NCBI GenBank assembly: GCA_025934775.1
Contig: JAICWO010000006.1
Location: forward strand, 186,001 to 250,000
DNA: 64,000 nt
Source of the DNA: Gemmatimonadaceae bacterium
GTDB lineage: Bacteria; Gemmatimonadota; Gemmatimonadetes; Gemmatimonadales; Gemmatimonadaceae
Direction of reading: 5' to 3'
The notes beneath the pieces are model-generated. The model saw only the letters and a list, made by a program, of their open reading frames with translations, had not been told where the DNA came from and searched no databases. Within the stretch, counting starts at the first letter, position 1; every line of letters begins with the position of its first letter. The translations under genes and the position numbers were made by a program. Shown piece after piece: positions 1-10,776 of this stretch.

Positions 1-2054
1 ATGTACATCGGCGCACCATACTGATCGCGTACGTACCAGGTTTCCTTGTACGTGCCCGGCCTTTTCGGCGCGCGCATCTTCGCGGCAAACGCGAACACTG
101 ACCCGGGATACACGCGATCGCGGCTCGACAGCACCGTGTCCGTCGTGAGGCGCGGGCCGGACGCATCACGAAAAGCGAGTCGCACGTGCTGCCAGGCACA
201 GGACCCGGTGTTGCTGATCGTCCAGACCTTTTGAAATCGCTCGCCGGGATACAACACTGCGGAGTCGAGCGGTGCCTCCCCGATCCACCCGGCGATCGAT
301 TCTCCCCTGCCGCACGGTCGCGGTTGATCCTCAGCGGGCAACTGCATTCCACTCACCCCCACGATGTCAAGTGAGGTCGACCTCGCACCGCCGATTGGGA
401 TTCGGGTACCGTCGGCCAATCGAAGCGACCAATCCTCGTGAAAGCGACCACGGGCTGACGGCAGATCGACGTTCGTGCGAAAAGTTGCGGTCGCACCCGG
501 CGTCGTCGCAGTGTCCAAGTCGGGCGCGATCACGTCGCTAGTCGTCAATTCGGACCGAGAGGTCCGCACAAGCCGCACGCCGCGGGGCCACGCACACGCG
601 CCGTCGTTCACGAAGCTCCAGATCGCAGTGGTCGCGCTGCCCGCGAGGAATGTCTGATCGGCCGCCTGGCCACGTCCGGCGAGAATTGCGCTGGCGCCCG
701 TCGTACCGCAGGGCGGAGCCGATGCGAGTACCGAGATCTGCGCGAGTAACGCAGCGCCGCTGCCGTTAATCGGAATCGTTGCGTGGTTCTTGTCGACGAG
801 TGACCAACGTTCCCAATAGTCACCTGGCTGATGCGGAGCTCGCATTGGAACTTCGGCTAAGACGAGCGGGCCACGAAGCTGGGGCCGTGGCGCAGCGGCG
901 GCGCTGACGAGCGCCAGCGGGGCAGGTCCGGTTTGCACAAGTGCTAATCGGACGACCGAAGGATCCCAACGACACCGGCCGCCGATACGCAGCCACCAAC
1001 CTTTGGTGAAGTGCTGCGCCGGTTTCATAACAGAACCGAGTTGGTAGTTGTGATGATCGAGCGTCAGGTTGGCGTTCGTTGCGTCGCAAACCGGTTCCGA
1101 TACAGGGCTGCGAGCTTCCGCGGTACGCATTGTGTGCACCCGCCAGCCGATGAACGCAACGACCCCGATCGTAGCCGCAGCCAGGCTGATAGTGACGCGC
1201 GTCTGCTTCTTCAGACTTGCCGGCATTGGTGCAGGCGAGGGGGCCGTTGCGGCCACGCGGGCACGATTCGCGGTAGGCGCATCGTGCGAGCGAAATGCCT
1301 CGAAATGCTCCAGTGTCGGCGGATCGTGCTGCCCGCTCGCGAGTAAGCGGTTGTACAAGTGCTCGATCCGCGTTCGGTCCCCAAGCTCCATCGCAGCGCG
1401 GCCGGCCCATACCCAGGCTGCCGGCGCCATCGCCGGTCCGTCTCCGAACTCGAGGATGAATCGAGAAAAACGGTCGAGACGCTCCCAATCCAAGTGCTGG
1501 AGCGCGTCAGCGGCGGCGCTCTGGATGTGTCCGATCGCGCGTCGGCGGAGAGCCGTGCGCTCGGCAGCCACCCAATCCGCGAATGGAGCTCCGTAGCGCA
1601 CGGTGCCCGACCTTGCTCGTGATGGCCGAAGTACTTCCGCCGTCCAAGTCTGAAGCAGCTCACCGCGCATGACGCGCACGATCGAATCGCCGAGAGTTCG
1701 ATCCGTCGCGTCGGCAGGGCGATCGAGGAGCGTGAGCAGGTCGTCGTAGTCGCACTCGAGGGCCGTTGGTTCGATTCGAAGCGCATCGTCGCGTTCCGAC
1801 AAGCTCTCGAGCGCTGGGCCAAGTAACGGTCGCAGGTCGCTGATCGCGTTCCGAGTGACCGTGCGGCCATCGGCGTTCTGCTCGGACCAGAGCACTCCGC
1901 CCAGCGAGGCGCGTGGCACGGCGACGCCACGATTGCGAACGCGCAGCCAGACGAGGAGCGCCATGGCTCTCGACGTGGCGCGCGGCCGCGACGCACCGGC
2001 GGGAAGCTCGCCATCCAGGCGGATTTCGCCCAGCGTGATCAGCCGAAGTGGCAT
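1..2054 (-). CDS. SARP/BTAD-like regulator with a membrane helix and NBR1-type Ig-like repeats (3' end outside window)
   Basis: The reading frame opens at an ATG at 2054 and stays open to the left edge (684 codons), so the C-terminus is missing. Residues 1-95 look like the winged-helix domain of SARP/BTAD regulators: it opens MPLRLITLGEIRLDG and has the helix VPRASLGGVLWSEQ. Residues 96-265 are helical, like the BTAD region. One hydrophobic segment at about 284-301 (TISLAAATIGVVAFIGW) divides the protein. The rest contains two or three repeats resembling the NBR1 central Ig-like domain. The clearest is the last, with WTISNTGSCAW followed by PGTYKETWYVRDQYG. An earlier one has PGDYWERWSLVDK. 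The architecture suggests a DNA-binding cytoplasmic half and an exported sensory half; that is inference. Two shorter minus-strand frames inside it (820-1488, 1211-2014) are shadows. Confidence 0.8.
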   Translation of the reverse strand, partial: MPLRLITLGEIRLDGELPAGASRPRATSRAMALLVWLRVRNRGVAVPRASLGGVLWSEQNADGRTVTRNAISDLRPLLGPALESLSERDDALRIEPTALECDYDDLLTLLDRPADATDRTLGDSIVRVMRGELLQTWTAEVLRPSRARSGTVRYGAPFADWVAAERTALRRRAIGHIQSAAADALQHLDWERLDRFSRFILEFGDGPAMAPAAWVWAGRAAMELGDRTRIEHLYNRLLASGQHDPPTLEHFEAFRSHDAPTANRARVAATAPSPAPMPASLKKQTRVTISLAAATIGVVAFIGWRVHTMRTAEARSPVSEPVCDATNANLTLDHHNYQLGSVMKPAQHFTKGWWLRIGGRCRWDPSVVRLALVQTGPAPLALVSAAAAPRPQLRGPLVLAEVPMRAPHQPGDYWERWSLVDKNHATIPINGSGAALLAQISVLASAPPCGTTGASAILAGRGQAADQTFLAGSATTAIWSFVNDGACAWPRGVRLVRTSRSELTTSDVIAPDLDTATTPGATATFRTNVDLPSARGRFHEDWSLRLADGTRIPIGGARSTSLDIVGVSGMQLPAEDQPRPCGRGESIAGWIGEAPLDSAVLYPGERFQKVWTISNTGSCAWQHVRLAFRDASGPRLTTDTVLSSRDRVYPGSVFAFAAKMRAPKRPGTYKETWYVRDQYGAPMY

Positions 2055-2357
2055 GGTGAGATGACGTGAGAAGCGCGCCGCGGGCGAACGGGCAACCGGG
2101 CGCTCGCGCGACGTGCGCTACGCGTTTGCAACGGCACTGATTCGCATCTGCAACTTGGTTCCTGCGGATTCAAGATCGTATATCGGGCCGCCGCGCGCCA
2201 GTATCCGACAGCAGTATGAAAGGGCTATTTGCGACTCATAAAGAGATGTTCCTCATCCGCCATGTCGCAGCGGGTGTGATTGGCGCCGGAATGCTGGGCT
2301 GGATTTCCCTCCTCTGTTCCACGCTCGGCTCACCCCCCTTACTCGTTTGGAGGCTCC
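2055..2357. other. Divergent intergenic region
   Basis: This 303-base gap separates two divergent genes and must carry promoters for both. I see a good ribosome binding site (TTTGGAGGCTCC) just before the ATG at 2358. No convincing -35/-10 pair, operator palindrome or repeat could be assigned. Confidence 0.5.
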
Positions 2358-2945
2358 ATGAGGTCGATCGCACGCACCGCGCTCGCTGCCACGCTGATTT
2401 GCACGCTCCCGCTGCTCGCGAGAGGACAGAACACGCTCTCGGGAGCTGATTCGTCACAGGCACGCGTCGCATGGGTAGCTCCAAGCAGCGCTGCCGCGAC
2501 CGTGTCGAGCGTCCGTGCGGATCGCCCGCTGACGCTCGACGCCGTGGACCGCAAGGACCCGACCCTCGCCGGAGTGTTGAGTTTCCTCATTCCAGGCGTC
2601 GGCTCATTCTACGCGGGGAATACGACGCACGGCATCGTTCATCTCGGCATCCACGTCGGCTCGTACGCGCTCATCGTGGGCGAGGCGACGAGCTGCGCGT
2701 TCGACGGCAGTTGTACCGGCAGCGGCGGACTCGTCGCGGCCGGCTATCTCGTGCTCCTCGGCAATGACGTGTGGAGCATTTTCACGGCCGTGAACGACGC
2801 GCACGCCCACAACGGCGACAGCGGATCAACGCCAGGGCGCGTCGTCGGCAACTTGTACGCGACTCCCGCGGTCACACCGCTCGGCGTTCAATTGCCCGGC
2901 ATGACGCGGTCGACCGGCTTGCAATTGTTCCGCTGGTCGTTCTAG
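2358..2945 (+). CDS. Secreted or membrane protein with a TM2/DUF5683-like segment
   Basis: The 195-residue product begins with a signal peptide (MRSIARTALAATLICTLPLL, cleavage near ARGQ). The central part has PTLAGVLSFLIPGVGSFYAGN followed by two hydrophobic stretches (GIHVGSYALIVGEA and GYLVLLGNDVWSIFTAVNDA). The P-G-x-G-x-F/Y-x-G-N pattern with paired helices resembles TM2 or DUF5683 proteins, which are small inner-membrane proteins without a known reaction. The C-terminal 45 residues look like a short beta-rich tail. I start at the ATG at 2358 because it has a Shine-Dalgarno sequence and gives a clean signal peptide. It heads a run of four exported proteins. Function unknown. Confidence 0.75.
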   Translation: MRSIARTALAATLICTLPLLARGQNTLSGADSSQARVAWVAPSSAAATVSSVRADRPLTLDAVDRKDPTLAGVLSFLIPGVGSFYAGNTTHGIVHLGIHVGSYALIVGEATSCAFDGSCTGSGGLVAAGYLVLLGNDVWSIFTAVNDAHAHNGDSGSTPGRVVGNLYATPAVTPLGVQLPGMTRSTGLQLFRWSF

Positions 2946-3019
2946 GGGTCGCTTCGAGCTGTATTGAATCGCGCCAGATCGGCGCGCACCGCCTTCATCC
3001 TCTCCATCAGCTTCGTTCC

Positions 3020-4006
3020 ATGTCGCCAAAGCTCTGTTGGCGCGCGGCGAGCCTGCGCGCGTGCACGACCACAGTCCTCCTCGCGGGGCTCGTATGGCTA
3101 CCCCGGCCGAGCGCGGCGCAAACAGCGAATGGTCCGCTACAACAAGTTGTCGGCGGACCCGGGTTGGACATCGACGCTTCGGTGTCGCCTGATGGCAAGT
3201 CGATCGTCTACGCGTCGTCTCGTGGCGGCGATCTCGAGCTCTGGATGCGGGGGATCGAAGGCGGTGCGCTGTACCAACTGACATCGGCCGTCGACCACAG
3301 TGCCGATCGATACCCGCTGCTCCTGCCCGACGGGAACACGATCGTGTTTCAGTCGGACCGGGTCGATCGAACCCGCAACATCTGGACGCTCAACCTCCGA
3401 AATCGCGCGCTCGCACAGCTTACAACGTTCACCGACGGCGGCGCCTCGCATCCATCACTTTCGCCGGATGCACAGACCATTTGCTTCACGCGCACGAGCG
3501 CGGCCGGCGCCGTTTCGATCTGGCTCATGACGGCCGATGGCGGGAACCTGCGGGAAGTCTCGCCGGGCGTCGACTGCACGTGGACACCGAGCGGCAAGCT
3601 CGTTCTCGCGCGCGGAAGCGGCGGAGATCCGCCTGCGCGGTACGACATCTGGATGATGGATCAGGACGGGGCGCATGCGGTCACCGTATCCGCGGCGAAT
3701 CATACCTGGAGCCGAAGCCCTGCCGTCTCCCCGGATGGCCGGTGGCTCGCGTATACCGTCTACCCTTCGATGTTCACGGGAGACATCCGCGAAGTACCGG
3801 GCGGTTTCGAGATCGATCCGCGCGTGCGGACGAGTATCTGGCTGGTGAGCTTGGCCCAGCCCACTACGCCGCCGCGCGAGGTCGTCGCGCAAGACGCATT
3901 CAACTCGTACGCGGGCTGGACGCGCGATCGCCGACTGCTGTTCACGTCCACCCGCACAGGGAGCGCCGACATCTGGTCGGTCGCCGCGACTCAACCATCT
4001 CGCTGA
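3020..4006 (+). CDS. Exported TolB-like beta-propeller (PD40 repeat) protein
   Basis: The 328-residue product has a signal peptide ending near PSAAQ and then at least five PD40/WD40-like blades. The blades repeat the pattern sSPDGksIvyaS: DASVSPDGKSIVYASSRGG, LLPDGNTIVFQSDR, PSLSPDAQTICFTR, PAVSPDGRWLAYTV and RDRRLLFTSTRTGSADIW. The family is like the C-terminal propeller of TolB and of periplasmic prolyl-oligopeptidase relatives. No N-terminal TolB domain and no peptidase domain is present, so it is a free-standing propeller, probably a periplasmic binding scaffold. The ATG at 3020 is chosen because it starts the signal peptide; the frame is open further upstream but reads as non-coding. It lies 74 bases after the previous gene. 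Confidence 0.8.
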   Translation: MSPKLCWRAASLRACTTTVLLAGLVWLPRPSAAQTANGPLQQVVGGPGLDIDASVSPDGKSIVYASSRGGDLELWMRGIEGGALYQLTSAVDHSADRYPLLLPDGNTIVFQSDRVDRTRNIWTLNLRNRALAQLTTFTDGGASHPSLSPDAQTICFTRTSAAGAVSIWLMTADGGNLREVSPGVDCTWTPSGKLVLARGSGGDPPARYDIWMMDQDGAHAVTVSAANHTWSRSPAVSPDGRWLAYTVYPSMFTGDIREVPGGFEIDPRVRTSIWLVSLAQPTTPPREVVAQDAFNSYAGWTRDRRLLFTSTRTGSADIWSVAATQPSR

Positions 4007-4022
4007 TGCCGAGAGGTATTGT

Positions 4023-4487
4023 ATGAATATACTCATATCAAACCGTATATCACGTATTGCTCGCCGGCTCGGCTGCATCGGCTTGATCGTCGCCTCCGTT
4101 GGCTGCGGATCCGACGCGATCACGTCGACCGCGACCGGAAGCCCGGTCGGACACTGGACGGCGGCGTCGATTGGCGGACAGTCGCTTCCGGTCGCGCTCG
4201 CGTTCGAGCTGGATGGGACGACGGCGATTCTCAAGTCGTGGACGATGGACTTTGCCAGCGACGGCACGATGCGGCAGACGGCCATCGCGGAAGCGCGACA
4301 AGGGAACACGGTGATCGAAACCGACACGATCCCCGGGAGCGGCGTGTGGTTTCAGACGGGCAGCACCGTCTCGCTGAGCTTCTCAGACGGTCTCGCTGCC
4401 GGAGATGAGTCGGCGGCCACGATCGGCGGAAACCGGCTCACGTTCGGAGGCAATGGGTTCAACGGCGCGATCGTGTTCCAGCGGTGA
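4023..4487 (+). CDS. Putative lipoprotein of unknown function
   Basis: The 154-residue product has a lipoprotein signal: basic residues, a hydrophobic stretch, then a lipobox-like VASVGC with the lipidated cysteine near residue 28. The mature part reads GHWTAASIGGQSLPVALAF and has alternating polar and hydrophobic strands, like small lipocalin- or META-type beta barrels in domain-poor lipoproteins. A GAGAGG-like ribosome site precedes the ATG. The stop overlaps the region where the next gene begins, suggesting co-transcription. No catalytic motif is visible. Confidence 0.75.
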   Translation: MNILISNRISRIARRLGCIGLIVASVGCGSDAITSTATGSPVGHWTAASIGGQSLPVALAFELDGTTAILKSWTMDFASDGTMRQTAIAEARQGNTVIETDTIPGSGVWFQTGSTVSLSFSDGLAAGDESAATIGGNRLTFGGNGFNGAIVFQR

Positions 4488-4498
4488 GGCGCGTTGCG

Positions 4499-7400
4499 AT
4501 GCGAATCTCTGCCTGTCGGGCCGCAATCGTCGCCACGTTCGGATTCGTCGTGATGTGCCAAACAGCATGCGCGCACGGCGATGCCGGAACGAGTCCGGAG
4601 ATGAGAGCGAAGTCGATCGTGGTCGCGCCCGACACACTCACACTAGTGGTCGGGCACTCGGGTCGATTGTCCGCGACAGTCCGTGACGCGGCGGGCGCGC
4701 CGTTGGATCGCGCGGGCGTGCGATGGTCGGTCGGCGACAGCACGGTTGCGACCGTGGACCAGAGCGGCGGCGTCAGCGCGCGAACGTTCGGCACCACGAC
4801 GGTGCTTGCCTCGTCCGGGGCCGTTTCAACGACCACACCCGTGATTGTGTCGTACGCGAACAGTGACTCGGCGAGCGTGCGCTCCAGCGACTCCGTGCAC
4901 GTTGCTGTTGCCAGCGGATCCACGATCGATGTGCCAGTCGGGGCGCTCCCGGCGGGCGTCAGCGTGGCGCTCAGTCAGGTTGGAATTCCATCGGATGTCG
5001 ACACCGCGGGAATGGGCGTTATGGGGAGCGCCGTCGAGGTCGACCTGTCATCGGGATCCGCGACAGCGCTGCGGACGTCGTCGACAGCGCTTCGAAGCGC
5101 CGCGCTGTCCTCACGCGGTGTACGTCTGAAGATCAGGCAACTCGTTACCGACTCGAGAGCGGATATCTCAAGAGCGTTCGTCGTTCTACACGATGCTGGG
5201 AAAGCCGTGGGACACACCGCTACCACGGTCGCAGTGAACGCGGCCGACGCCGCCGTCACGGTCGACAACCTGGGCCGACGGTTCGTCGAGGTATCGATCT
5301 ACGACCCGATCATGCGATCCCCCGTCACCGAGGTGGGAGGAAAAATCGCGTACACGGCGATGCTGGCGTTCTCATCCACCACGTGCGACCCGTCCGCATG
5401 GTCGGTCTATCCCGCATCCGGCATCGCCCCATCGCCGAACAAAGTTCCAATCATCCTGATTCACGGCTGGCAACCGCTGCGGTTCACCTGTGGTCTCGAG
5501 GCCGATTACTCGCCGGATGTTCTCGGAGAGAGTTGGGGCTCCCTGATCGCGACACTCTCGGCAGATCCGTCGATTCGCGATCGCTACGAAGTCCTGATCG
5601 CCAAGTACCCGACGTTCTACTCGATCGACCAAAACGCGGAGAGTATCGCCCCGATCCTCTCCAAGCTGATCGGAAATCGCGAGGCGATTGTGATCGCCCA
5701 CAGCATGGGAGGCCTGCTCGCCGCGAAGTACATGATCGGCACGCCGGCCAATCGCGTGCACGAGCTCGTGACGTTGGGCACTCCTTTTACGGGTAGCCCA
5801 CTCGCCGACCCCCTCCAACTCGACGCGAATGCACGTAGCACCTACATACAGCTCGCGCAGCAAGCGAAAATCTCTGAAGTGATGGACTATCTGAGCGGAG
5901 GTCCGATTCTCGGGTCTGCGGGCGCTGGTGACCTGGCGTCGAATCCGCGATCTCCTTTCCTCGGCGAACTCGCGAACGGCAAGGCCGCGTTTGCATCGAA
6001 GCTTGTCGCTATCGCAGGGAACGTGAGCACGCCCGATCTGATCGAACTCGCGTCATCATCTGCAAGTACTGTCGACGACAAGTTCTCCGCGGCGAGTGGT
6101 CTCTTGCTCGCCGCTATGCAGCAAGGCCCCAGCGATGGCGTCGTTCCACTCGCGAGCGCCCAAGCCTACGGGACTCCCGGCCGGACCTTCACACTCGATC
6201 ACTTCGAACTCCCGACTACCGCATCCGCGATGGCTTCGGTGAAGTCAATCCTGGCGGATCTAGTGGGGCGCGTCGCGGCCGCCCCGTCGGCCATTGTTCG
6301 CGTGTCCGGCGACGCGCAAGTCGGCTCGCCGAGCGGCCCGCTGCCGGAGCCGATTGTGGTCCGGGTTCAGGATGCCTACGGCGTCGGCGCGCCCGGAATC
6401 CCGGTGACCTTTAGCGTGACGTCCGGCGGCGGTTCAGCATCGGTCGGAAGCACCACCACCGACGCCAGCGGCGAAGCTCGCGCGTCGTGGACGCTCGGTC
6501 CTACGGAAGGTCTGAATTCGCTGCAAGTCAGCGCCGCCGGAGTAAGCAGCGGCACGGCACAGTTCACCGCAACAGCCGTAATACGGACCGCGACGACCCT
6601 TGCGGTGATCGGGGGCTCCTCGACCACGATCGCAGGGCAGCCATTTCCGGACCAACCTCGCGTTCAGGTCCAAGATGCGTTCGGTCAGCCTGTCACCAGT
6701 AGTGCCGCGTCCGTTACGGCTTCAGTGATCAATTGGACTGGCGTGCTCACAGGAACGAACACCGCAATCGCGAGCGGCGGCGACGCGCAATTCACGAATC
6801 TTGGCTTGAGTGTCCACGGTGGCTACACGATTCAGTTCTCATCACCCGGACTGACACCGGTGGTCTGGCCGGTTTGTGGTATGTACGGTGTTTCGGCGCC
6901 GTTCACGATCTTTGGGAATCTCAACAGTTCCAGTTGCTCGGACGGTGACGCTGGCCTGACGTCCGGTGATCTATTCGCATTCTCAGTCGGTGCGCAAACT
7001 GGGTTGCGCCTGAGCACGAATCCGACAGCCTTCGCCTCGCGGGTCGCACTGAGAGCATCCCGTGTCGCGGCCGGTTACATCTATTGGGACGCGCCGGGCG
7101 GAGTAGCAATCAATCACAAGTGGCTGCTGCCCGCGAACGCGTACACGAGTCTCTTCGGAACGCCCGACGGCGGGACCGGGCCGTACTCGTTGTTCGCGTC
7201 TCGTGAATCCGAAGGCACGTCGGACTGCGAGGTTGTCACGCTTCTCGGTCAAGACATCACGACCGCCCAAGCGTTGTCGACTTCGGGATGCAGCAGCGGT
7301 GGCTACTTCGAGTCGTGGTTCGCCGTGTATTCGTGGCAGGCGTGCACGATCAGCATGAGTTCTGCCAGCTTCGATACCTATCTCGAAGCGTACGATCAGG

Positions 7401-7708
7401 ACGGCAACCTCCTCGCGGGCGACGACGACGGCGGTGGCAGCACGAACTCTCGGTTGTCGTTGAGCACGTGCTCGGCGTCGGACGAGCCAGCGCCCCACCA
7501 AGTCCTCTTCATCAAGGCGACGTCAGCATTTAGCGAAAGCACCGGCCCATTCATCCTGCAGATTGCATTCGATGCGTCTCACACGGCGAGCCGTTCAGTG
7601 AGGCAGGTGCAACGGGCTGCTAGTACTCCAGTAACGATCGATGCGCGTCGAACGCAAATTCGAAAACTCTCACGGGACAAGAATCCGCATCCTAGATCGC
7701 CCATGTAG
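4499..7708 (+). CDS. Large exported Ig-repeat protein with an alpha/beta-hydrolase (lipase-like) domain
   Basis: The 1069-residue product starts with a signal peptide (cysteine-containing, possibly a lipoprotein). A Big2-like domain follows at about 40-120 (VVAPDTLTLVVGHSGRLSAT). An alpha/beta-hydrolase domain spans about 300-560: oxyanion strand VPIILIHGWQP, nucleophile elbow AHSMGG with Ser402, and LVTLGTPFTGSP, as in triacylglycerol lipases and PGAP1-like enzymes. Two invasin/Big1-like domains follow (about 595-800), and the C-terminus resembles a PPC-type domain (FDTYLEAYDQDGNLLAGDDD). The likely role is an extracellular esterase or lipase on an adhesive stalk. Start choice: ATG 4499 fits a signal peptide; an in-frame GTG at 4484 overlaps the previous stop. 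Confidence 0.8.
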   Translation: MRISACRAAIVATFGFVVMCQTACAHGDAGTSPEMRAKSIVVAPDTLTLVVGHSGRLSATVRDAAGAPLDRAGVRWSVGDSTVATVDQSGGVSARTFGTTTVLASSGAVSTTTPVIVSYANSDSASVRSSDSVHVAVASGSTIDVPVGALPAGVSVALSQVGIPSDVDTAGMGVMGSAVEVDLSSGSATALRTSSTALRSAALSSRGVRLKIRQLVTDSRADISRAFVVLHDAGKAVGHTATTVAVNAADAAVTVDNLGRRFVEVSIYDPIMRSPVTEVGGKIAYTAMLAFSSTTCDPSAWSVYPASGIAPSPNKVPIILIHGWQPLRFTCGLEADYSPDVLGESWGSLIATLSADPSIRDRYEVLIAKYPTFYSIDQNAESIAPILSKLIGNREAIVIAHSMGGLLAAKYMIGTPANRVHELVTLGTPFTGSPLADPLQLDANARSTYIQLAQQAKISEVMDYLSGGPILGSAGAGDLASNPRSPFLGELANGKAAFASKLVAIAGNVSTPDLIELASSSASTVDDKFSAASGLLLAAMQQGPSDGVVPLASAQAYGTPGRTFTLDHFELPTTASAMASVKSILADLVGRVAAAPSAIVRVSGDAQVGSPSGPLPEPIVVRVQDAYGVGAPGIPVTFSVTSGGGSASVGSTTTDASGEARASWTLGPTEGLNSLQVSAAGVSSGTAQFTATAVIRTATTLAVIGGSSTTIAGQPFPDQPRVQVQDAFGQPVTSSAASVTASVINWTGVLTGTNTAIASGGDAQFTNLGLSVHGGYTIQFSSPGLTPVVWPVCGMYGVSAPFTIFGNLNSSSCSDGDAGLTSGDLFAFSVGAQTGLRLSTNPTAFASRVALRASRVAAGYIYWDAPGGVAINHKWLLPANAYTSLFGTPDGGTGPYSLFASRESEGTSDCEVVTLLGQDITTAQALSTSGCSSGGYFESWFAVYSWQACTISMSSASFDTYLEAYDQDGNLLAGDDDGGGSTNSRLSLSTCSASDEPAPHQVLFIKATSAFSESTGPFILQIAFDASHTASRSVRQVQRAASTPVTIDARRTQIRKLSRDKNPHPRSPM

Positions 7709-8113
7709 CATCGATCGGCGCACGAATCAACGCGCTGCGGTGCCGGGGCAACGTCACAAGAGCCGACGGGTGCCTCCGGCGCCGCGCTGAAAAGAAAACA
7801 GCACTCGAGCCACAGGGCCGCGCAGTGCGTGGCGGCGTGTGTCCGCGTCACCGCGGACTCGTCTGTTACGCCTCGGATCGGCGATGACGAGGCATACCCG
7901 CGCTGAGACGCGCCGACGCAACGGAAGATACGATCTCTACCATTCGCCAAGTCGCTATCGCACAAGCATTTATGGCATAGGCGCCGGGTTGCCTTTCGCC
8001 CTGTTTTCGGGTAGATTTCAGGGTCTCGGAACGTCTCCAGTTTCGGCCCCAATTTTCGCGCTTTTTACACGCGATCGCGGGCCGTTTTGCCGCTAGCCGA
8101 ATACCTCTCCGAC
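7709..8113. other. Intergenic region upstream of gyrA
   Basis: This 405-base gap contains no reading frame that looks coding. It should hold the end of the upstream transcript and the gyrA promoter. I could not identify a strong hairpin terminator or a convincing promoter consensus. The stretch near 8050-8090 is comparatively T-rich. Confidence 0.4.
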
Positions 8114-10630
<2,517 letters not shown>

Positions 10631-10664
10631 GTCGCGACGCGTTCGGCGGGCTCCCCCAGACCGA

Positions 10665-10696
10665 AGAGGGACCGATGCCGGGGCATCGGTCCCTCT
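10665..10696 (+). terminator. Rho-independent terminator of gyrA
   Basis: A perfect 15-bp inverted repeat has arms at 10665-10679 and 10682-10696 (AGAGGGACCGATGCC and its complement) with a two-base centre. It is followed by TTGTGTAATAAAAT. It starts 35 bases after the gyrA stop and separates gyrA from the signalling operon. Confidence 0.85.
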
Positions 10697-10776
10697 TTGT
10701 GTAATAAAATGTTCCTACCCGTAATCTTTCGGGCTCCCGGGGCTGGCTGTAGCTTAGTGGCCTCTCCGGAATTGCG

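Noticed and set aside
820-2014. Two minus-strand open frames at 820-1488 and 1211-2014 as separate genes
   Set aside because: Both lie in other frames of the larger regulator gene and show no domain, while the third frame has SARP-, membrane- and NBR1-like features.
8087-8113. TTG start for gyrA at 8087
   Set aside because: ATG 8114 gives the normal N-terminus, and no ribosome site supports the TTG.
10741-10776. tRNA-like string GGCTGTAGCTTAGTGG before the cyclase gene
   Set aside because: No anticodon stem, T arm or acceptor complement follows, and the gene start is reached within 36 bases.
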